From Bacillota bacterium (GTDB lineage: Bacteria; Bacillota; SHA-98; Ch115): DNA of 64,000 nucleotides. Positions 61,974 to 64,000 of the stretch are shown here, in pieces; position 1 is the first letter of the stretch; every line of letters starts with the position of its first letter. The stretch lies in the NCBI GenBank assembly GCA_013178415.1, contig JABLXA010000018.1:47497-111496 (forward strand). Direction: 5' to 3'. Below the pieces are notes generated by a model that was given only the letters and a program-made list of their open reading frames with translations, did no database searches and was not told the DNA's origin. The position numbers and the translations under genes were made by a program.

Positions 61974-63431
61974 ATGGAAGGCTGGGCGGGACCACTAGAG
62001 AGAATAGATGAATTCCGGTGGATGATCCCTCATACATATAAGAAGGGCATGAGGGTTTCAGGGATCATTTTCGCCCATGAGGGGCAGATTTCGCAAATAC
62101 GGAAAGACCAGGCCCCTGAGCAAGTGGCGAATGTCGCGTTCCTACCTGGCATTGTTGGAAGTTCATTGGCGATGCCTGATATCCATTGGGGCTATGGTTT
62201 TGCCATTGGCGGTGTGGCGGCGACTCTTTACCCAGAGGGTGTGGTCTCGCCGGGCGGAGTGGGCTTCGACATTAATTGTGGGGTCAGGCTATTAAGGACA
62301 AATCTGAAGCTTGTGGATATTGAGGAGCATCTCGAGGAACTGGTGCAGCGGCTTTTCAAGGAAATTCCCGCAGGGGCGGGGTCGGAAGGGGTAATCAAGC
62401 TCGGGAATGCAGAAATAACCCGGGTGCTTGAGGAAGGCGCCAGATGGGCTGTGGAAAAGGGGTTTGGCAACATCGAAGACCTAGATCGCATTGAGGAATA
62501 TGGCGTTATGCAAGGAGCAGACCCTCAGAAAGTAAGCGACAAGGCCATCAGGCGTGGTATTCCCCAGCTAGGCACCTTAGGCTCGGGCAACCATTTTCTT
62601 GAAATTCAGCTTGTAGAGGAGATTTATGATCATAGAGCGGCCGAGATTATGGGGTTGGAGCCTGGATCCATTACATTGATGATCCATACAGGATCGAGGG
62701 GCCTCGGCCATCAGGTGTGCACTGACTATTTAGTAGCTATGAATGAGGCTGTCCGAAAATATGGTATCAGCCTACCAGATAGACAGCTTGCATGCGCGCC
62801 CCTTGACTCCCAGGAAGGTAAGGATTATCTCGCTGCCATGGCATGTGCTGCAAATTATGCGTGGGCCAATCGCCAATGCATAACTCATTGGGCACGAAGA
62901 GTTTTCGAAAAGGTGTTAGGCTCGTCGGAGAAAGCCTTGGGCATGGATTTGATATATGACGTGGCTCATAACATCGCCAAGATCGAGGAACATGAAATTG
63001 CGGGAAGAAAAGTTAAGTTGTGTGTGCATCGCAAGGGGGCAACTAGGGCATTTCCGGCGGGATCTTGTGACCTCCCAGAGATTTACCAAAAATTAGGACA
63101 GCCGGTCCTGGTGCCAGGTGACATGGGGCGAAATTCATACCTTCTTTTGGGCACTGAAAAAGCCATGGCGGAAACCTTCGGATCGACCTGCCATGGAGCG
63201 GGGAGAATCATGAGCAGATCTCAGGCCAAGCGTGATGGTCAAAGCGGTAAAGAAATAGAATCCGACCTGCGGAGCAGGGGTATCATAGTCAGGGCGGCGA
63301 GCAGAGCAGGGCTTGCAGAAGAGGCATCATCAGCATATAAGGACGTGAATGAGGTCGTGCGTGTATGTCAGGGGGCGGGGATCTCGCGCATGGTAGCCAG
63401 AATGAGGCCGCTTGGCGTCATCAAAGGGTAA
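61974..63431 (+). CDS. rtcB: RNA-splicing ligase RtcB
   Basis: 485 residues from ATG 61974 (GGAGGAA 9 bases upstream). 2',3'-cyclic phosphate/5'-OH RNA ligase. Metal site GGVGFDINCGVRLLRTNL, HTGSRGLGHQVC, and the guanylated His region FGSTCHGAGRIMSRSQA. Complete. With archease it makes an RNA-repair pair beside the rRNA operon. Confidence 0.97.
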   Translation: MEGWAGPLERIDEFRWMIPHTYKKGMRVSGIIFAHEGQISQIRKDQAPEQVANVAFLPGIVGSSLAMPDIHWGYGFAIGGVAATLYPEGVVSPGGVGFDINCGVRLLRTNLKLVDIEEHLEELVQRLFKEIPAGAGSEGVIKLGNAEITRVLEEGARWAVEKGFGNIEDLDRIEEYGVMQGADPQKVSDKAIRRGIPQLGTLGSGNHFLEIQLVEEIYDHRAAEIMGLEPGSITLMIHTGSRGLGHQVCTDYLVAMNEAVRKYGISLPDRQLACAPLDSQEGKDYLAAMACAANYAWANRQCITHWARRVFEKVLGSSEKALGMDLIYDVAHNIAKIEEHEIAGRKVKLCVHRKGATRAFPAGSCDLPEIYQKLGQPVLVPGDMGRNSYLLLGTEKAMAETFGSTCHGAGRIMSRSQAKRDGQSGKEIESDLRSRGIIVRAASRAGLAEEASSAYKDVNEVVRVCQGAGISRMVARMRPLGVIKG

Positions 63432-63653
63432 GGGAAGACGAGGAACCCCGAAGAGAATGGCCAAGCTCGCTGAAGACTCGTTCCCAACCAATGTTACTGG
63501 CGTCTGTAGCCAGCATTTGAGGTAAGATATAAGCGGAAATGTGTGTAGAAGCGCTTTAATTAGCTATGGCGCGAATCTCTGCATATTGCCGGTAAAAATC
63601 GAGCAAATCAACCTCTTTCTCCGACAGATGCAATAAGTCCGCCTTATGTATGG

Positions 63654-63682
63654 TTGAAACAATTCGATGGGCATGGTATACT
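63654..63682 (+). promoter_or_regulatory. Ribosomal RNA operon promoter
   Basis: -35 TTGAAA (63654-63659), 17-base spacer, -10 TATACT (63677-63682), about 220 bases before the 16S gene. A spacer of 223 bases from rtcB precedes it with no other gene. Confidence 0.8.
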
Positions 63683-63705
63683 CAATCTTGCCTCAAGACG
63701 AGGTG

Positions 63706-63729
63706 CCACGAAATAGATCGTGGTTTTTT
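63706..63729 (+). terminator. Terminator-like hairpin in the rRNA leader
   Basis: CCACG AAATAGAT CGTGG followed by six T's, 24 bases beyond the -10, preceded by a second small hairpin (CCTC AAGAC GAGG at 63691-63703). It is either an early attenuator of the rRNA transcript or a leftover; the stem is short, five GC-rich pairs. Confidence 0.65.
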
Positions 63730-63730
63730 G

Positions 63731-63748
63731 CTCCTTGAAAACTAAACA
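63731..63748 (+). promoter_or_regulatory. rRNA leader antitermination-like box
   Basis: CTCCTTGAAAACTAAACA matches the TTGAAAACT(A/G)AACA sequence common ahead of 16S genes in Bacillota, where it is part of the processing stem and antitermination region. Follows directly the hairpin above. Confidence 0.65.
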
Positions 63749-63903
63749 GTGTGAAGGACAGAGCTGGTTCAACGAGGTATGAGCGAGGAAATTCTGGCTA
63801 GAGATAGTCAGAGGACCCGAGTCAATATCCTATAGATATCTATGAGAACCATCCCGATTGCGCTGGGGGGATAAATTCTCTGGTGCGGTAGGGAGGGATA
63901 AAG

Positions 63904-64000
63904 TTTTCATGGAGAGTTTGATCCTGGCTCAGGACGAACGCTGGCGGCGTGCCTAATACATGCAAGTCGAGCGGGGGTAACGAAGTAGTTTACTATGGAG
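63904..64000 (+). rRNA. 16S ribosomal RNA, 5' part
   Basis: AGAGTTTGATCCTGGCTCAG begins at 63913 and is followed by GACGAACGCTGGCGGCGTGC and CTAATACATGCAAGTCGAGC, the universal 16S 5' end. The gene leaves the window after about 97 bases. Transcribed away from the origin. Confidence 0.98.

Overview
The window is the replication-origin region of a Bacillota (Firmicutes) chromosome, most like the clostridial or Limnochordia-type sporulating anaerobes. The evidence is gene order (rpmH-rnpA-yidD-yidC-jag-mnmE-mnmG-rsmG-noc-parA-parB to the left of the origin; dnaA-dnaN-S4-recF-DUF721-remB-gyrB-gyrA to the right), sporulation-linked genes (yyaC, noc, parA/parB), a Trp T-box, a GlnR-type operator pair and an 11-bp-phased Pho box. 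Genes diverge from the origin near 50 kb: almost everything to the left is on the minus strand and everything to the right on the plus strand. The rightmost 97 bases are the start of a 16S rRNA gene. Many genes start at TTG or GTG behind strong Shine-Dalgarno sequences.

Layout. 0-3.2 kb: a tryptophan transporter gene under a T-box, then glnA-glnR under a promoter overlapped by GlnR boxes. 3.2-6.8 kb (plus): phoP-phoR and an isolated pstB with its own Pho box. 6.8-10.7 kb (minus): serine hydrolase, anhydro-MurNAc kinase and MFS transporter, probably a cell-wall recycling operon. 10.8-15.2 kb: a zinc-ribbon protein, proS, a GlnQ-like ATPase, a HAD phosphatase and a thymidylate kinase with a P-loop lysine replaced. 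15.4-22.8 kb: a complete F1Fo ATP synthase operon (atpZ-I-B-E-F-A-G-D-C) in which no separate delta gene exists; the C-terminal half of delta is fused to the front of alpha. 23-25.8 kb: VanW-family and YkvI-family genes.

25.8-38.3 kb is a low-density accessory stretch. A few conserved genes (yyaC, ykuS, a phosphoribosyltransferase, bactofilin, an M23 peptidase, DUF4446) are separated by decayed sequence: three related IS200/IS605-type 3' ends with TnpB/omega-RNA-like sequence, a tnpB fragment, a truncated ISLre2 transposase and arrays of an unrecognised two-hairpin repeat. The same repeat splits parA from parB and sits between gyrB and gyrA.

38.3-63.4 kb is the core. Three perfect or near-perfect parS sites (30.5, 38.6, 58.3 kb) flank an origin with two clusters of DnaA boxes, one between rpmH and a GHKL-ATPase/winged-helix gene and one between dnaA and dnaN. 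After gyrA come archease and the RNA ligase rtcB, then an rRNA promoter, a terminator-like hairpin and the 16S gene. The strongest candidates for new biology are the delta-alpha ATP synthase fusion, the dispersed two-hairpin repeat, and the ATPase-HTH protein embedded in the origin.
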